Below are positions 41,847 through 50,369 of a stretch of 64,000 bases of DNA, one piece after another. The notes beneath the pieces were generated by a model. The model had not been told where the DNA came from, made no database searches, and saw only the letters and a list, made by a program, of their open reading frames with translations. Origin of the DNA: Butyricicoccus intestinisimiae (GTDB lineage Bacteria > Bacillota > Clostridia > Oscillospirales > Butyricicoccaceae). Every line of letters begins with the position of its first letter. Positions within the stretch are counted from its first letter, which is position 1. The DNA lies in the NCBI RefSeq assembly GCF_018918345.1, contig NZ_JAHLQI010000002.1, positions 496,001-560,000 on the forward strand, given 5' to 3'. The position numbers and the translations under genes are program-made.

Positions 41847-41890
41847 ATGTCACGATACATTCTTGACAAGAAATAATAAAAAAAGATACT
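41847..41890. promoter_or_regulatory. Operator-like element B and promoter of the AraC gene
   Basis: Same 44-base element as 39972-40015. A plus-strand TTGACA (41863-41868) and GATACT (41885-41890, 16-base spacer) lie within it and would drive the AraC gene, so binding here would autoregulate. The SSS start is 220 bases away on the other strand. Confidence 0.65.
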
Positions 41891-41911
41891 TTTCAGAGAG
41901 AAGGGATACCT

Positions 41912-42751
41912 ATGCTTGATACCGGCGTATTGAGCGATTCTGTCCGCTATTATCATGAGGCAGATCCATTTACAGAGAAGAATTTATATTACATTCCACA
42001 CGCGGGGCAATATCACTGCAACAGCGAGTACGAGGTGCGCCGCACGCACCTAGATGTCTGTCAGGCAATTGTGGTTGATTCCGGCGAGCTGACTGTTGAA
42101 TATCACGACAAGACGTATACCGCGCCCTCCGGCGCAGTCATCTTACTGGACTGCCGTGAACCGCATTGTTATTACACCCGCTCTTCGGACTTGAAAATGC
42201 GTTGGTTTCATTTTCTCGGCAGCAGCAGTGAAGCATACGTCCATCAAATCACCAGTGTTCATGATATTGTCATGCAGGTCACACAAAACGCGGAGATCGA
42301 GCCATGCATTGCGCAGATCATGAAGGCAGTCGCACAAGCAGAGCCAAACCCGCATCTGATCTCTGTCAGCATTCATCGTCTGCTCGCGCTGCTGATTACT
42401 TCAACCGATACCGCTTCTAAGAGTGATCTGGAGCTTGTTATCAACTCCTCTGTTTCTTACATCGAATCCCACTACTCTGACCCCGATCTCTCTAATGAAA
42501 ATCTCGCCCGCATGGCAATGCTGAGCACCTGTTATTATGTGCGCAAATTCAAAGAATTTCGCAGTGCTACACCGCACCAATTTATTCAAGCTGTACGTAT
42601 CCGCAGTGCGAAGCAGAAGCTGTCTACCACCTCTTTGAGCATCGAAGAAATTGCCGAACAGTGCGGATTCTGCAACACCTCTCACTTTATTATGGTCTTT
42701 CGCAGAAACACAGGCATCACACCGCTGCAATTTCGTATTATGTGGAGATAA
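41912..42751 (+). CDS. AraC family transcriptional regulator
   Basis: 279 aa. The N-terminal cupin (about residues 25-105, with a GELTVEYHDKTYTAPSGAVILL core) binds the effector. The C-terminal two HTH motifs are ENLARMAMLSTCYYVRKFKEF and the signature IEEIAEQCGFCNTSHFIMVF...GITPLQFR. It likely activates the SSS and isomerase genes in response to their sugar. Confidence 0.93.
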   Translation: MLDTGVLSDSVRYYHEADPFTEKNLYYIPHAGQYHCNSEYEVRRTHLDVCQAIVVDSGELTVEYHDKTYTAPSGAVILLDCREPHCYYTRSSDLKMRWFHFLGSSSEAYVHQITSVHDIVMQVTQNAEIEPCIAQIMKAVAQAEPNPHLISVSIHRLLALLITSTDTASKSDLELVINSSVSYIESHYSDPDLSNENLARMAMLSTCYYVRKFKEFRSATPHQFIQAVRIRSAKQKLSTTSLSIEEIAEQCGFCNTSHFIMVFRRNTGITPLQFRIMWR

Positions 42752-42755
42752 CGCA

Positions 42756-42783
42756 CAAAAGCCTCCCTTTCGGGAGGCTTTTG
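42756..42783. terminator. Bidirectional terminator
   Basis: Twelve-base perfect arms CAAAAGCCTCCC / GGGAGGCTTTTG, between araC-like and the converging MMPL operon. Confidence 0.88.
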
Positions 42784-42804
42784 TTGTATTTGCATCTATA
42801 CGTA

Positions 42805-45126
42805 TTATTTTCCAAACAAGCCCTTGATTCTATCCCACAGGGTCTCCTTCGGCTGTTCTTCCTGCTTGACCTCTTGTTTCTCCTGCTTCTCCTCTACGGA
42901 TGTGCGCATGATAAACTTGGTTGAGGTCTCTGTCGCAGACTTCGGTGTGCCGGTATAGCACTCGCTGTTCTGCGCATAGTCCTTCTGCTTCTCATACAGC
43001 TTTGCCGCTGTGCGGATATTCGTCAAATCCTCATTGTCTGTGATTTTGCTGATGCCTTCCTCATTGTACTTGACAATGCCGTCGCGCAGCTCACCGGAAC
43101 CGTCCTTGAGCTGGGTACCTGCATCATCGAACTGCTGAATGGCATCGAGTACCTGTCCGCTCGCCGCATGCAAAGACTTCATACCGGCAGACAAATCGCC
43201 TGTGCCGTCCTTGAGGCTGGATGCGCCATCGTTGAGCTGGCTGACACCGTTGGTCAGCGTCGGCACCTGTCCGTTCAGTTCAGAGATGCCGCCGGACAGC
43301 GTTGCTGCGCCGTCCGCCAAGGTGCCTGTGCCCTTTGCCAGCTCTGCTGCGCCGGAAGCTGCGGAGCTGACACCGGCGGTGTATTTTGCCAAACCGCTGT
43401 CCAGTGCCGTTGCGCCCTCCTGCAGCTGCGAAACCGAGGAACCAAGCGTGCCTGCCAGATTTTGCAGACCCGCGTTCATCGTGGAATACTTGCTGGACGC
43501 CTCATTGAGACCTGCATCAATTTGATTCAGCGCCGTGCTGAGCTTGCTCATCTGTGCAGCGGTCTCATCCAGTCCATCGCTGACCTGTCCTGCCGCACTT
43601 GCAATGCTGTCCAGATTGTCTGCCAGTCCTTCCATCTTGTCGATAAGTGCCGCATTGGTCTGGAACTTCTGAATGATAGATGCGCCGCTCTCCAGCGTCT
43701 GTAGCTCTGCCATCTCGGATTCCGACAGCGACTGCTTGTTGGAGGCAATGGAATGCAGACCGCTGCCGACCTGCTTCGCGCCGCTCTGAATCTGTGCCAG
43801 CGCGCTCTTTGCGCTGGAAATGTCTCCTGTGCTCAGCGAGTCTACAACCTGATCCATGCTGGAGGACAGCGTCTTTAAGCTACTGTCCATTTTATTGGAA
43901 CCGGAAAACAACGCCTGTACATCATCCGACTCCAGCGCTTCTGCCATCGAATTCAAACCCTTTGCCAGCTTTTTGGAGCCTGCGGACAAATTCGAGGAAT
44001 TGTCATCCAACGTACTCAGACCGCCGGACAGCTTTTTCGCACCTGCATTGGCAGAATTGGCGCCGTTTGCCAGCGACTTCGCGCCGTCATCCAGCTGTCC
44101 CACACCGTTTGCCAGCTTTTGTGCGCCGAGTGTCAGCGTGCGCATACCGGATGCCAGCTGTGCCGCGCCATTGTCCAGCATACCCGCGCCGGATGTCGCG
44201 TCAATGATGCCATCGTTAAACACAATATAATTTGAGGTCAGCTCGCCGAGCTTATCGTTGAGCGTCTCACAGCCGTCTGCCAAGTCATTGGCACCGTCAA
44301 TCAGCTGCTGAGTCGCGTCCTTCAGCTCGTCCAGCTGGTCAAATTCTTCGTCAAGATCCAAGTCGGATTCTTTGAGATCGCCCAAGTTGCTTGCGCAGGC
44401 AAAATACAGTGTCGGCACAGAGCCGTTATTCATATCGCACTCGATGGTCACGTCATCCAGCATCATATCCGTCAAATCCGAAAACTTATCGCCCAACAAG
44501 TCCGCATATGTGCTCTTCATGCCCGGCATCGCGAGGAATCCGACAATCTGATTGGTGCTGTCAGATTCCACCTTGCCGTTTTCCGCCTTGATATTGGAAA
44601 AGGCATCCGTGGACAGGTTGGTTCCAACCACCGTGAAATACGGGCGGCAGATCGTATAGCTTTTGCCGTCTACGGTGACTTCCTTGGTTTCTTTATTGGT
44701 CAGCTTGACATGCATCACGAGATGACCGCTTGCGCCGTCCAGATCCTTCGCTTCTACCTGCTTGCCGTCCAGCTCATAGGTAATCTTTGCCTGCACCGGC
44801 ATTTCCTGATCTGTGGTACCCTGATAATATACGTCATTGCCCTTGACGTTCCACGTCAGCGCATCTCCGTTCTGGGTCGGTGTCTCATCGCCCTTCAAGT
44901 TCTTGATGTCTTGGAGTGAGCTGACATCCGCAAAGTTCGTCAGACCCTTATCCGAATGCAGCCAATCGCTGACGGTCTGGTGTGCCACGGTGCCGTCGCC
45001 GTTTAAGGTTGCGTACACCGTTTCATCCTTGCGCACGGATGCCGCAAACGCCGGTGTCAGTGCGCTGCACGCCAAAACGGCACTGAGCACGCAAGCTGTA
45101 ATTTTATGATTTTTCTTGAACTTCAA
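42805..45126 (-). CDS. Secreted heptad-repeat (YhgE/Pip-like) coiled-coil protein
   Basis: About 773 aa. The start is TTG 45126 (or TTG 45132/GTG 45135), with AAGGAG just before. A clear signal peptide (KFKKNHKITACVLSAVLACSA...FAA) precedes a globular region (about 30-260) and a long tract (about 265-690) of repeats with the pattern xxLxxGx (LANGVGQLDDGAKSLANG and so on). This pattern is found in YhgE/Pip proteins and phage-receptor-like YueB. No C-terminal membrane helix is seen; the tail is EEQPKETLWDRIKGLFGK. It overlaps the end of the MMPL gene and probably forms an extracellular stalk working with it. Confidence 0.82.
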   Translation of the reverse strand: MKFKKNHKITACVLSAVLACSALTPAFAASVRKDETVYATLNGDGTVAHQTVSDWLHSDKGLTNFADVSSLQDIKNLKGDETPTQNGDALTWNVKGNDVYYQGTTDQEMPVQAKITYELDGKQVEAKDLDGASGHLVMHVKLTNKETKEVTVDGKSYTICRPYFTVVGTNLSTDAFSNIKAENGKVESDSTNQIVGFLAMPGMKSTYADLLGDKFSDLTDMMLDDVTIECDMNNGSVPTLYFACASNLGDLKESDLDLDEEFDQLDELKDATQQLIDGANDLADGCETLNDKLGELTSNYIVFNDGIIDATSGAGMLDNGAAQLASGMRTLTLGAQKLANGVGQLDDGAKSLANGANSANAGAKKLSGGLSTLDDNSSNLSAGSKKLAKGLNSMAEALESDDVQALFSGSNKMDSSLKTLSSSMDQVVDSLSTGDISSAKSALAQIQSGAKQVGSGLHSIASNKQSLSESEMAELQTLESGASIIQKFQTNAALIDKMEGLADNLDSIASAAGQVSDGLDETAAQMSKLSTALNQIDAGLNEASSKYSTMNAGLQNLAGTLGSSVSQLQEGATALDSGLAKYTAGVSSAASGAAELAKGTGTLADGAATLSGGISELNGQVPTLTNGVSQLNDGASSLKDGTGDLSAGMKSLHAASGQVLDAIQQFDDAGTQLKDGSGELRDGIVKYNEEGISKITDNEDLTNIRTAAKLYEKQKDYAQNSECYTGTPKSATETSTKFIMRTSVEEKQEKQEVKQEEQPKETLWDRIKGLFGK

Positions 45127-47209
45127 TGTCAACACTCTCCTTGGAATCGTCTAACCAGTGATACGTTGTCTTACGAATAATCGGTGCGAACAAAATCAGC
45201 ATAGCCGGCAGCACAAACAGGATAACCAGCATGGAGATAATGGCGCCGCGGCTGATGAGCAGACACAGACCGCGAATCAGATCAATCCGCGATACAAAAT
45301 ACAAACCAATCGTCGCCGCAAAGAAGCTGAGGCCGCTTGTGATGATACTCGGCGCGCAGGTTTCAATGGCGGTTGCCGCCGCATCGTGCGGACTGAGACC
45401 GTTGAGCCGTTCCTCGTGGAAGCGTGTCGTCATGAGAATCGCATAATCGACGGTCGCGCCGAGCTGAATGGTTCCGAGCACAATGCTTGCAATAAACGGA
45501 ATGACGGAACCGGTAAAATACGGAATGCCGAGATTTACCATAATGGCGCCCTCAATGGACAGGACAAGCAGGAACGGAATGGAAATAGATTTGAAGGTAA
45601 TGACAATAATCAAAAATACCGCCAAAATGGAGAACACCGACGTCGAATTGAAATCGTGCGCCGAGGTCGTAATCAAATCCTTGGTCATCGCGCCCTCGCC
45701 GGTCAAAATACCATCCGCATCATATCGCTTGATGATTTTATTCATGCGCTGTACCTGTGTGTTCATCTCGTCTGTGCCTGGCTTATACTCCGTGGTAATC
45801 ATCATCAATTCATGACCATTGGAGCGGAACAGCTCCGCCGCACTGTCCGGAACTGCGCTCTCCGGAATGCCGCCGCCCACAAATTTTTCATAACACAGTG
45901 TCGATTTGATGCCTTCTACGTTATCCAGTTCATCGGCAAGCGATTTTTTCTGTGCCGAGCTCATATTGTCATTGATAATGACAAAGTGAAAGCTTGGCAT
46001 GCCGAAATCTTCATCCAATTTATTGGTGCCGGCAATGCCGGTCAAATCCTGCGGCAGCGAATCCGTCAGCGTATAGTATACGCTGGTCAGGCTCTGTGCG
46101 CGGAAGAACACCAATGCGATGACGACAAAAATCATAATAATGCGCTTGGGATGCTTGGTGACGACCGCCGCCACCTTATGCATATGCGGTGTAATAACCG
46201 GATGCCGCCGTTTTTCAATGATTTTGTCAAAGTACATAATGAGCGCCGGCAGAATGGTCAGGGTACTGATTACGCCGAGCGCAACGCCCTTCGCCATCAC
46301 GATACCAATATCTGCGCCCAACGTCAACGACATCGTGCACATTGCCAAGAAGCCGGCGATTGTTGTCAGAGACGAGGACAGAATGGACGTACTCGTCAGA
46401 CAAATGGCGGACACCATCGCATCCTCATTGGATTTATTTACTTTTTCCTCCTGATAGCGGTGCAGCAGGAAAATGCTGAAGTCCATGGTTACACCCAGCT
46501 GCAAAACCGCCGCGAGCGCCTGTGTAATATAGGAAATTTCTCCCATAAACACATTGCTGCCAAAGTTATATACAACCGGAAAGATAATGCCCAGCATAAA
46601 GATGAACGGCACGGCTGTGTTTTCCAAAAACAGGAACAGCACAATCAAGCTGAATACAACGGCACACAACACGTATTTCGGCAGTTCCTGATTGACCAGC
46701 TCCTTGGTGTCCTCCAAAATCGTGGACATGCCGCCGAGGAAACAGTCTTTTTTCATGATGCCTTTGATTTGCACAATGGCACGGATGGTTTTGTCCGATG
46801 CGCTGGACTCCTCGAACCGCACCATCATCATGGTCGAGTCGTTTTTGCCGTACATCATGTTCGTCACATCGTCCGGCAAAATCTCTTTCGGCACCGTGAC
46901 ATCGACCACATCACTGAGCCAGAAGCAACTGGTCACGCCGTCCACAGCCTCAATGTCCTGCTTCATTTTGAGCAGCTCCGCCGTGGGCATATCCCCCTCC
47001 ACGGTGACCATCGCCGTAGATGCCAGACCGAAATCCTTGTCAAGATACCTCTCACCCTCCATAGATTCCAATTCTGACGGCAGGTAGCTCAGAATATCGT
47101 AATTTACTCTTGTATTGATGTAGCCAAACGCCGACAGCACCAGCAGCATACACGCCACTGCCAGCACAAAGCCGCGCCGCTTGACCACAAAACGGGCTAC
47201 ACGCTCCAT
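45104..47209 (-). CDS. MMPL/RND-family transporter
   Basis: 701 aa from ATG 47209 (the frame continues to 47326 across promoter and operator, so that longer start is rejected). Twelve membrane helices in two sets: one before and five after each large extracytoplasmic loop. Segments such as TMDFSIFLLHRYQEEK and TVDYAILMTTRFHEE are the mirrored MMPL signatures. Substrates of the family are lipids or hydrophobic molecules. The next gene overlaps it, and its promoter is covered by TetR-type palindromes. Confidence 0.92.
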   Translation of the reverse strand: MERVARFVVKRRGFVLAVACMLLVLSAFGYINTRVNYDILSYLPSELESMEGERYLDKDFGLASTAMVTVEGDMPTAELLKMKQDIEAVDGVTSCFWLSDVVDVTVPKEILPDDVTNMMYGKNDSTMMMVRFEESSASDKTIRAIVQIKGIMKKDCFLGGMSTILEDTKELVNQELPKYVLCAVVFSLIVLFLFLENTAVPFIFMLGIIFPVVYNFGSNVFMGEISYITQALAAVLQLGVTMDFSIFLLHRYQEEKVNKSNEDAMVSAICLTSTSILSSSLTTIAGFLAMCTMSLTLGADIGIVMAKGVALGVISTLTILPALIMYFDKIIEKRRHPVITPHMHKVAAVVTKHPKRIIMIFVVIALVFFRAQSLTSVYYTLTDSLPQDLTGIAGTNKLDEDFGMPSFHFVIINDNMSSAQKKSLADELDNVEGIKSTLCYEKFVGGGIPESAVPDSAAELFRSNGHELMMITTEYKPGTDEMNTQVQRMNKIIKRYDADGILTGEGAMTKDLITTSAHDFNSTSVFSILAVFLIIVITFKSISIPFLLVLSIEGAIMVNLGIPYFTGSVIPFIASIVLGTIQLGATVDYAILMTTRFHEERLNGLSPHDAAATAIETCAPSIITSGLSFFAATIGLYFVSRIDLIRGLCLLISRGAIISMLVILFVLPAMLILFAPIIRKTTYHWLDDSKESVDIEVQEKS

Positions 47210-47290
47210 AATTGATGCTTTACTCCTTTCCTTGCCGTCCGGCTGTGCGCCGAAATCAAAATTTGACCGATCATTATTTATCGCAGTTTT

Positions 47291-47319
47291 AGTATAATCC
47301 AGAAATGACCATTGGTCAA
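47291..47319 (-). promoter_or_regulatory. MMPL promoter overlapping TetR operator 1
   Basis: Minus strand TTGACC (47319-47314), 17-base spacer, TATACT (47296-47291). The perfect palindrome TGACCATTGGTCA (47306-47318) covers the -35, the typical place for TetR-type repression. Confidence 0.8.
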
Positions 47320-47355
47320 TGTTCATCTTACAAACAATTTCTCTTATTTCAAAAC

Positions 47356-47368
47356 TGACGTTTGGTCA
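47356..47368. promoter_or_regulatory. TetR operator 2
   Basis: TGACGTTTGGTCA, one base from the palindrome of operator 1 in its arms. A third half-site (TGACCGATCA) is at 47264-47273. Confidence 0.65.
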
Positions 47369-47402
47369 TTTTCCCAAAATTTATTTTTCCCCGTGTCGAT
47401 TC

Positions 47403-47431
47403 TTGCCAAAGCCGGCACTTCGGGCTATACT
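47403..47431 (+). promoter_or_regulatory. Promoter of the tetR-like gene
   Basis: TTGCCA (47403-47408), 17-base spacer, TATACT (47426-47431). Confidence 0.7.
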
Positions 47432-47467
47432 GTTCTAAAACACGCTGTCATATGAAAGGAGATTGCT

Positions 47468-48091
47468 ATGGGTCAGGCGTTGGAGCAGAAAAAAGAAGAA
47501 AAGAAAAGAAATCTATTGGAGGCTGCCCGCATCCTCTTTTCTCAGAAGGGCATTTCAAAGACCAGCATCAGCGAGATTGCCAATCAGGCGAAAGTGGCAA
47601 AGGGTACGTTTTATCTTTACTTCAAAGATAAGGATGAGCTGATGGAACAATTGGTTCTGCAAATTAGCCGGAATATTTTGACACTCGCTTACACATACAC
47701 GGAACAGCACAAAGCAGAAAATTTTACCGAGAATGTTATCACTTTTGTCGATTATATCATCACCTATTTTTCTTCTCATCAGGACAGCCTGAGCCTCATC
47801 AAACGCAACTTTACTTGGTCTATGGTGCAGCACAGTCTGGAGCAGGAGGAAAACAACGCGCTGCGGCATCAGCTGCTCGAACGGCTGCAGGCTTCGCCCA
47901 CATCGCACAACTACTCGCAGCGGGAACTGTTCAACATTGTATATATGATTGTGGAGCTGTGCGGTTCGGTCTGTTATACCAGCATCATCGAACAGGTGCC
48001 GGACACCATTGACCACATAAAACCGCTGCTGTACACCATGATTCGGAGGATTTTAAACCATGAACCAGACCAAACCAACCCTGATTTTTGA
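47468..48091 (+). CDS. TetR/AcrR family transcriptional regulator
   Basis: 207 aa. The N-terminal HTH (about residues 15-60) reads AARILFSQKGISKTSISEIA then AKGTFYLYFKDKDEL. The C-terminal helical domain has no recognised ligand group. It is divergent from the MMPL genes and almost surely represses them through the TGACCNNNGGTCA sites. The HAD gene overlaps its 3' end by 32 bases. Confidence 0.93.
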   Translation: MGQALEQKKEEKKRNLLEAARILFSQKGISKTSISEIANQAKVAKGTFYLYFKDKDELMEQLVLQISRNILTLAYTYTEQHKAENFTENVITFVDYIITYFSSHQDSLSLIKRNFTWSMVQHSLEQEENNALRHQLLERLQASPTSHNYSQRELFNIVYMIVELCGSVCYTSIIEQVPDTIDHIKPLLYTMIRRILNHEPDQTNPDF

Positions 48092-48740
48092 TATGGACGG
48101 CGTCATTCTGGACACGGAACAGCTCGTGCGCCGATGCTGGAACGAAATTGCACCGGAATTTCACGCGGATGCTATTGATGCCGTCTTTCTCACCACCGTC
48201 GGCACCACACGCGTGCACACCTGCAGCATCTTGCGCGAGCGCTACGGTGCCGATTTTCCGGCGGAAGAATTTAACAACGCCGTCAGCCGCCGTTACCATG
48301 TGATTGATGACGCCGAAGGCGTACCGGTCAAGACCGGCGCACGCGAGCTGCTGCAATGGGCGCGGGACAACGCGTATACGATTGGTCTCGCCTCCTCCAC
48401 CCGACAAGCCGTCGTGGAAAAAGAACTGTCCGAGAGAGGGCTGCTGCCCTACTTCGATTACGTCCTCGGCGGCGATCGGATTGCCCGCAGCAAGCCAGCA
48501 CCGGATATCTACGAAACCGCCTGCCGCGCGCTGCACGCCGTTCCTGCCGACACCTATGCCATTGAAGATTCGTACAACGGCATTCGCGCGGCGCATGCAG
48601 CGGGCATGCGTCCCATTATGGTGCCGGATCTCCTGCCGCCGACCCAAGAAATGTACACGCTTGCCGCACACATCTTTCCGAATCTGACGGCGTTCCACGA
48701 ATTTTTGAAACGACAATCAACGCACAGCCTGCCCCGATAG
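48060..48740 (+). CDS. HAD superfamily hydrolase (beta-phosphoglucomutase-like)
   Basis: 226 aa. Motif I is FDMDGVILDTE (nucleophile D11, acid/base D13), motif II is ASSTR, motif III GDRIARSKPAPDIY and motif IV AIEDSYNGIRAA. The fold matches PgmB/GPP-type phosphatases; substrate not determinable. GGAGG 10 bases before ATG 48060 lies within the tetR-like gene, so the two are co-transcribed. Confidence 0.9.
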   Translation: MNQTKPTLIFDMDGVILDTEQLVRRCWNEIAPEFHADAIDAVFLTTVGTTRVHTCSILRERYGADFPAEEFNNAVSRRYHVIDDAEGVPVKTGARELLQWARDNAYTIGLASSTRQAVVEKELSERGLLPYFDYVLGGDRIARSKPAPDIYETACRALHAVPADTYAIEDSYNGIRAAHAAGMRPIMVPDLLPPTQEMYTLAAHIFPNLTAFHEFLKRQSTHSLPR

Positions 48741-48753
48741 GGCAGGCTTTTTT
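48727..48753 (+). terminator. Terminator after the HAD gene
   Basis: GCCTGCCC / GGGCAGGC with five-base loop, then TTTTTT. The stop codon is inside the hairpin. Confidence 0.9.
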
Positions 48754-49163
48754 GTCGAAATAAAAATTACAAATTCTTATCCTATAATTGCACAATTTTG
48801 CTGTGAAAAAACAATTTATTTATCATTTTTGCTCTCCGTTGTATAGACCTTTCTGGCCCTCAAATGAAAGTGTTCGTTTTTGTGCCGTCAATTTCAATCT
48901 TGTATAAATTTCTGCAAGCGTTTTCTTTTTCGTTCTTTATATGGTTAAATCAACCATTTTCCTTGTTTTTTTGATTTTTACTAAACAATTTTATTTTTTC
49001 ACTGAATTTTTCTTTATTTTTTTAACACAGTTTTTCACATTTGTTTCTGCATAATTTGTTATTTCCGCCCTCAATTAGCTGTTCAAGTATGCTATTCTAA
49101 ATTTCTGTAAAATCTGTAAAACAAATCCCTTCAATTTTTCTAATATTTCGGTGAAAATGCCAC
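48754..49163. other. AT-rich gene-free stretch
   Basis: 410 bases, far more AT-rich than its surroundings, with many A- and T-tracts. No ORF, RNA motif or repeat module was recognised. It directly precedes the promoter of the 56-aa protein and may hold binding sites for it. Confidence 0.4.
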
Positions 49164-49192
49164 GTGACATTTGCGCGAAAAAAGTCTATTAT
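49164..49192 (+). promoter_or_regulatory. Promoter of the 56-aa protein gene
   Basis: GTGACA (49164-49169), 17-base spacer, TATTAT (49187-49192). The 84-base leader contains two hairpins: GAAAGCG/CGCTTTC (49209-49237) and AAAGCC/GGCTTT (49248-49263), the second just before the ribosome site. Confidence 0.75.
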
Positions 49193-49282
49193 ACTTAACG
49201 AGGAAAACGAAAGCGCAAGAGTGCGCGGACCGCTTTCCATTATCAGAAAAGCCGACAGGCTTTCAGAAAGGAAGCGAATACA

Positions 49283-49453
49283 ATGGGTATTCTTGGAACC
49301 CTGCACAACATGGCAAAATCCGGTCAGGTCAATGAGATTCACTCGGTTATCAATCAGGAGCGTGCCTCTGCAAATACATCTGCACAGACATCCGGAAAAG
49401 AACGCCGCAAGTTCCGTCATAACATGGAAATCTCGATCGCTTCTTACCGTTAA
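49283..49453 (+). CDS. 56-residue basic protein of unknown function
   Basis: Starts at ATG 49283 after AAAGGAAG. The product begins MGILGTLHNMAKSGQVNEIH, has a hydrophilic S/T/A/Q-rich middle (ASANTSAQTS) and a strongly basic part (GKERRKFRHN), ending EISIASYR. No membrane helix, signal peptide or cysteine. It is the only ORF in a self-contained unit with promoter, structured leader and terminator. A longer frame (49164-49586) in another phase covers the promoter and terminator and is rejected. I do not recognise the family. Confidence 0.75.
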   Translation: MGILGTLHNMAKSGQVNEIHSVINQERASANTSAQTSGKERRKFRHNMEISIASYR

Positions 49454-49510
49454 TCAGCTTTTACCTATTTTTTTCATACCTATTTTTCCTATCTCTTTTC
49501 TTTGTAAAGT

Positions 49511-49546
49511 AAAACCCTACGGTTTCCCCGTGGGGTTTTGCTTTTT
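49511..49546 (+). terminator. Terminator of the 56-aa protein gene
   Basis: AAAACCCTACGG / CCGTGGGGTTTT with one G-U pair, then GCTTTTTT. Confidence 0.88.
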
Positions 49547-49646
49547 TATTTGTATCTTTCTTCATAAAATGTTAAGATTTTTATAGACTACTTCGAAAGG
49601 ATTTCATTGTATCCTATACCCATAGACAGCAAGGAGGACACACATT

Positions 49647-50369
49647 ATGACCTACCGCATCTTGGTATGCGATGATGACCGCGAGATTGCCCGCGCCATC
49701 TGTATTTATCTTCGCTCCACCGGCTACGAGGCGGTAGAAGCGCACGATGGCACGGAAGTGCTGGAGCTGTGCCGCACGCAGACATTTCATCTGCTCATTC
49801 TGGACATCATGATGCCGGGTTTGGACGGCATCCAGACGACGGAAATTCTGCGCCGCACGCACAACATTCCGGTCATCATGCTGTCGGCAAAGAGCGAGGA
49901 CATCGACAAAATCGACGGTCTGACCGCCGGCGCGGATGATTACATGACCAAGCCGTTTCAGCCCGCAGAGCTGATCGCTCGCGTGAAATCACAGCTGCGC
50001 CGATACACGTCTCTCGGCGGCATGTATCAAAATCAAACACCGGCTGCAACTGTCTATCAAACCGGTGAACTGATTGTGGATGACGCCTCCAAGACGGTCA
50101 CAGTCGACGGCGAGCCGGTCAGCCTCACGCCGCGCGAGTACGGCATTCTGTGCTTTCTAACCCAACACGCAGGTCAAGTGTTCTCTATTTCACAGATTTA
50201 TGAGGCGGTTTGGCAGGAACCGGCTTATAATTCGGAAAACACCGTTGCTGTCCACATTCGCCGCATTCGAGAAAAAATCGAAATCAATCCAAAAGAACCG
50301 AAATATTTAAAGGTGGTATGGGGAATTGGCTACAAAATGGAAAAACTTCACCCGAAACAGCTGGGTTAA
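49647..50369 (+). CDS. OmpR/PhoB-type response regulator
   Basis: 240 aa. The receiver domain has the acidic pocket D10/D11, phospho-acceptor D53 (LLILDIMMPG), T/S in MLSAKS and K in MTKPF. The C-terminal winged helix includes VSLTPREYGILCFL and ENTVAVHIRRIREKIE. ATG 49647 follows AAGGAGG. The kinase gene overlaps its end, so they form a cognate pair. VanR-like in overall sequence. Confidence 0.95.
   Translation: MTYRILVCDDDREIARAICIYLRSTGYEAVEAHDGTEVLELCRTQTFHLLILDIMMPGLDGIQTTEILRRTHNIPVIMLSAKSEDIDKIDGLTAGADDYMTKPFQPAELIARVKSQLRRYTSLGGMYQNQTPAATVYQTGELIVDDASKTVTVDGEPVSLTPREYGILCFLTQHAGQVFSISQIYEAVWQEPAYNSENTVAVHIRRIREKIEINPKEPKYLKVVWGIGYKMEKLHPKQLG

Noticed and set aside
49164-49586. 140-aa frame over the 56-aa gene
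   Set aside because: It starts inside the promoter, runs through the terminator and has no ribosome site; the 56-aa frame fits all signals.
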